Below the pieces are notes generated by a model. That model saw only the letters and a program-made list of their open reading frames with translations. It ran no database searches and was not told the origin of the DNA. Of a stretch of DNA of 9,408 nt, positions 7,385-9,408 are shown piece by piece (positions within the stretch are counted from its first letter, which is position 1; every line of letters begins with the position of its first letter). The position numbers and the translations under genes were made by a program. Source of the stretch: Haloarcula sp. (GTDB taxonomy: Archaea > Halobacteriota > Halobacteria > Halobacteriales > Haloarculaceae); assembly GCA_028275075.1 (NCBI GenBank), contig JAQCNK010000125.1:1-9408 (forward strand). Reading direction: 5' to 3'.

Positions 7385-7606
7385 ATGCAAACTCTCCTCA
7401 TGCAGTTGCTCCAGAGTATCATCGACATGCCCGGGAAGTTCATCGATATCGCGCTGTACGACCCACTCTCGGCCGTGCTCATCCTCCTCGGTGCGGTGCT
7501 GGTCGGTGCCGCCTCGGCAGTCTTTGGCTACCTGACCCTTGGAGCTGTGGCCTCGCTTGTCGTCAGGCCTGGGAGCGGTCCGTCGCAGCCCCCAGAAGCG
7601 CAATAG
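7385..7606 (+). CDS. Small hydrophobic membrane protein of unknown function
   Basis: A 73-residue protein. An amphipathic N-terminus (MQTLLMQLLQSIIDMPGKFIDIALYDP) leads into one long or two short hydrophobic segments at about 28-60 (Leu/Val/Ala/Gly-rich), ending in a short Pro/Ser-rich tail. High third-position GC and a sensible membrane profile argue that it is real, although no family is recognised. The ATG at 7385 has a weak AT-rich stretch (ACAAAGTA, 7355-7362) about 26 nt upstream. A second in-frame ATG at 7400 is an alternative start. Its last 44 bp overlap the 3' end of the convergent mer-like gene, so the two mRNAs are complementary at their tails. It shares a 100-bp divergent promoter region with the zinc-ribbon gene. 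Confidence 0.72.
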   Translation: MQTLLMQLLQSIIDMPGKFIDIALYDPLSAVLILLGAVLVGAASAVFGYLTLGAVASLVVRPGSGPSQPPEAQ

Positions 7607-8537
7607 CGTCCTCAATATCCGGACCCAGCGGCGAGGCGAAGACGACGCTGTCAGCGTGTTCTCGCAGTGCGTCGGTTCGTTCGGCCACGTCTTCGGGCGT
7701 GCCAGCGATACAGAACGCATCAAGCATCGGCTCCGTGACGAGTCCGAACGCTTCCTCGAAGTTCCCCGCCGAGATAGCGTCGCCGATGTCACTTGCGACA
7801 TCTTGGTCGATACCGTGGCGGCCGAGCACCGGCGGCGGTGAGCCGGCGGCGACGAAGGCGACGGGCGGTCGGGCGGCCTCGCGGGCCGCGTCGGCGTCCT
7901 CGGCGACTGAGACGCTGGCGTAGGCCCCGAGGTCGAACTCGGTGTCGACCACGCGGTCGTCAAGCATCGAGTCGACCTGGTCGCGGGCCCAGGCGAGGTC
8001 TTTGGGGTGTGAGCCGTTATACAGGGCGCCATCGGCGTGTTTGGCGGCCATCTTCGTCATGTGTGGGCCCTGCGCGCCGACGTAGACCGGAATATCGCCG
8101 GTTTCGTAGTTCAGCCCCGCGTCGTCAGCCTGGAAGGTGCCGTCGTGGTCAACGCGCTCGCCGTCCCACAGCTGCTGGGCGACTTTGAACGTCTCTAGCA
8201 CGCGACGCAACGCGTCGTCGTGGTCGAACCCGAGATTCCGAATCGTCGATTTGTCACCTGGGCCGACGCCGAAGACGGCGCGCCCGTCGCTCACTTCATC
8301 GAGCGTCGCGACCCGCGAGGCCAGCGTGACGGGGTGGGTTTCGTAGGGGTTGGCAATGCCCGGCCCCAACTGGACCTCGTCGGTCGCCTGTGCCATCGAC
8401 GACAGCGCCATGAACTGATCGCGGTTGTTGTAGTGATGGCTCGCGAACACCGCGTCGAAGCCTGCGTCCTCTGCTGTGCGTGCGAAGTCGGTGAGCTGTG
8501 CCACTGGGTGTTCCGGTGTGATTTCAATCGCGTACAT
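7563..8537 (-). CDS. mer: Mer-like F420-dependent reductase (luciferase-like fold)
   Basis: A 324-residue bacterial-luciferase-like TIM barrel of the type named 5,10-methylene-tetrahydromethanopterin reductase. Visible landmarks are the N-terminal strand with FARTAEDAGFDAVFASHH (18-35), LGPGIANPYETHPV (57-70), the cofactor-binding VFGVGPGDKSTI (88-99), IPVYVGAQGPHMTKMAA (149-165) and the late ..AGTPEDVAERTDAL. Methanogen Mer reduces methylene-H4MPT with F420H2. Haloarchaea lack methanogenesis and use folates, so a methylene-tetrahydrofolate reductase role, or another F420-linked oxidoreductase role, is an inference. The ATG at 8537 overlaps the cofE stop by 14 nt, so the two are translationally coupled: the upstream gene finishes the very cofactor this enzyme should use. 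Its 3' end overlaps a convergent small gene by 44 nt. Confidence 0.88.
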   Translation of the reverse strand: MYAIEITPEHPVAQLTDFARTAEDAGFDAVFASHHYNNRDQFMALSSMAQATDEVQLGPGIANPYETHPVTLASRVATLDEVSDGRAVFGVGPGDKSTIRNLGFDHDDALRRVLETFKVAQQLWDGERVDHDGTFQADDAGLNYETGDIPVYVGAQGPHMTKMAAKHADGALYNGSHPKDLAWARDQVDSMLDDRVVDTEFDLGAYASVSVAEDADAAREAARPPVAFVAAGSPPPVLGRHGIDQDVASDIGDAISAGNFEEAFGLVTEPMLDAFCIAGTPEDVAERTDALREHADSVVFASPLGPDIEDAIALLGAATDRSQA

Positions 8538-9297
8538 AAGACCACTCTCTGAGTGCGTCGCGGACTACGTCTTTGTCGTTCGGACGGTAGAGCTCGTCGC
8601 TGCCGGCGTGGTCGCCAAAGTCGAACTCCCGCACCACGGCGACCGGTGTGCCGCCGTCGCCCTCGCCGGTGACGAGATTGCCGGCGGCGGCGAGTTCGTC
8701 GACGACCGCCTGCACTGTCGCGCTGAGTTCCCGCCCTTCCCGATCCGATTCGCCCCGCCAGTCGCGGGCGGCGGCCATCCCGGCCCAGCCAAGCGCGACG
8801 CCGCGCTGGCCCAGGCGGAACGGGCGGCCAGAGGTGTCGGTGACGATGACTGCCACGTCCACGTCCAGCCTAGTTTGCAGTCCCGACCGGATCCGCTCGG
8901 CGCAGTCGGTCGGGTCCTCTGGAAGCAAGAGGAGGTCGGCACCGGGGACGTTCGACCGGTCGATGCCCGCGTTGACCGTGATGTGACCGAAGCGCGTGAC
9001 CGCCAGAATAAACGGCGCCTCAGTCAGTATCTCCTCGCTCTCCTCGATAATCGCCTGTGCGAAGCGGGGGTCTTTCTCCTCGCCAGCGATGGCGGCGATA
9101 CCGTCGGCGATGCGCTCGGCGCGCTCGCTCGCCGGGAAGTCATCGAGATTTGCCTGTCGGTCCGCAGCCTTCGAGACGATAGTGCTTGCCACACAGACCA
9201 CGTCGCCGTCCTGTAGGTCCGCCTGCTCGGCGATACGTCGGGCGACAGCGTCGCCGCTTCGAACTTCTGGTAGTCCCTCGACCGCGAAGACCTCCAT
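8524..9297 (-). CDS. cofE: Coenzyme F420-0:L-glutamate ligase CofE
   Basis: A 257-residue protein, normal for stand-alone archaeal CofE. The family motifs appear in order: ASTIVSKA (37-44), RFGHITVNAGIDRSNVPG (102-119), LLLLPEDP (122-129), the loop VTDTSGRPFRLGQRGVALG (152-170) ending in WAG, the acidic RGESDREGREL (181-191) and NLVTGEGDGGTPVAVV (207-222). CofE adds gamma-linked L-glutamates to F420-0 using GTP and divalent metal, the last step of F420 synthesis in the cytoplasm. The ATG at 9297 starts the expected MEVFAVEGLP strand and has a T-rich box about 26 nt upstream. It is the first gene of a two-gene operon with the Mer-like enzyme. There is no fused C-terminal FMN domain of the kind found in actinobacterial FbiB. 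Confidence 0.95.
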   Translation of the reverse strand: MEVFAVEGLPEVRSGDAVARRIAEQADLQDGDVVCVASTIVSKAADRQANLDDFPASERAERIADGIAAIAGEEKDPRFAQAIIEESEEILTEAPFILAVTRFGHITVNAGIDRSNVPGADLLLLPEDPTDCAERIRSGLQTRLDVDVAVIVTDTSGRPFRLGQRGVALGWAGMAAARDWRGESDREGRELSATVQAVVDELAAAGNLVTGEGDGGTPVAVVREFDFGDHAGSDELYRPNDKDVVRDALREWSYVRD

Positions 9298-9320
9298 ACC
9301 TCATCTGTGGCCTCCGCGGG

Positions 9321-9325
9321 AAAAA
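9321..9325 (-). promoter_or_regulatory. T-rich TATA-like box of the cofE-mer operon
   Basis: On the minus strand this reads CCTTTTTCC and is centred about 26 nt before the cofE ATG, consistent with leaderless transcription. GAGGT directly abuts the ATG but is too close to act as a normal Shine-Dalgarno sequence. Nothing else is recognised from here to the window edge. Confidence 0.45.
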
Positions 9326-9408
9326 GGACGCCGTTACTTGCAAGGCCCGCAAACAGTGGCAACGGCTGCCGGTAGCCTTTGCTGGCGGCTGTCGCAGTGA
9401 GAAATATC

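Noticed and set aside
8476..9216. 246-codon plus-strand frame opposite cofE
   Set aside because: It is antisense to a gene with all CofE motifs and has no family resemblance.

Overview
The window looks like chromosomal DNA from a haloarchaeon (class Halobacteria). It is GC-rich with strong G/C preference at third codon positions. The predicted proteins are rich in Asp and Glu. Several genes have an AT-rich box centred about 26-27 nt upstream of the start codon, as expected for leaderless archaeal transcripts. The gene content also fits: an archaeal SUI1-type factor with an N-terminal Cys cluster, coenzyme F420 genes outside a methanogen setting, and a MoxR/DUF58/transglutaminase operon. The genus cannot be fixed from the sequence alone; something near Haloarcula is possible.

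Layout, left to right. A DUF389 membrane protein (minus strand, cut by the left edge) diverges from engB, a ribosome-assembly GTPase (plus). A 185-bp convergent gap with a 10-bp hairpin separates engB from the aIF1/SUI1 translation initiation factor gene (minus). A possible 33-codon leader ORF sits just upstream of aIF1 and overlaps its start by 8 nt. From about 6.84 kb down to 2.75 kb runs a tightly packed minus-strand operon: MoxR-type AAA+ ATPase, then a DUF58 protein with no gap, then a 724-residue membrane transglutaminase overlapping the DUF58 stop by 4 nt. Upstream of this operon, just past the stop codon of a small zinc-ribbon protein gene, lies an 84-bp nested inverted repeat. It is the most striking non-coding structure in the window. 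A divergent small membrane protein (plus) follows and overlaps tail to tail with the end of a cofE-mer operon (minus).

Functionally, three coherent units are visible. EngB and aIF1 belong to ribosome assembly and translation initiation. The MoxR-DUF58-transglutaminase operon probably encodes an envelope-associated assembly or maturation machine. CofE completes coenzyme F420 by glutamylation, and its translationally coupled partner is a luciferase-fold, presumably F420-dependent, enzyme related to methylene-tetrahydromethanopterin reductase.

Most genes belong to known families. The points most worth a second look are the 84-bp nested palindrome, the small ORF and candidate operator ahead of aIF1, and two small orphan proteins. 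No mobile element, CRISPR array, tRNA or rRNA was recognised.
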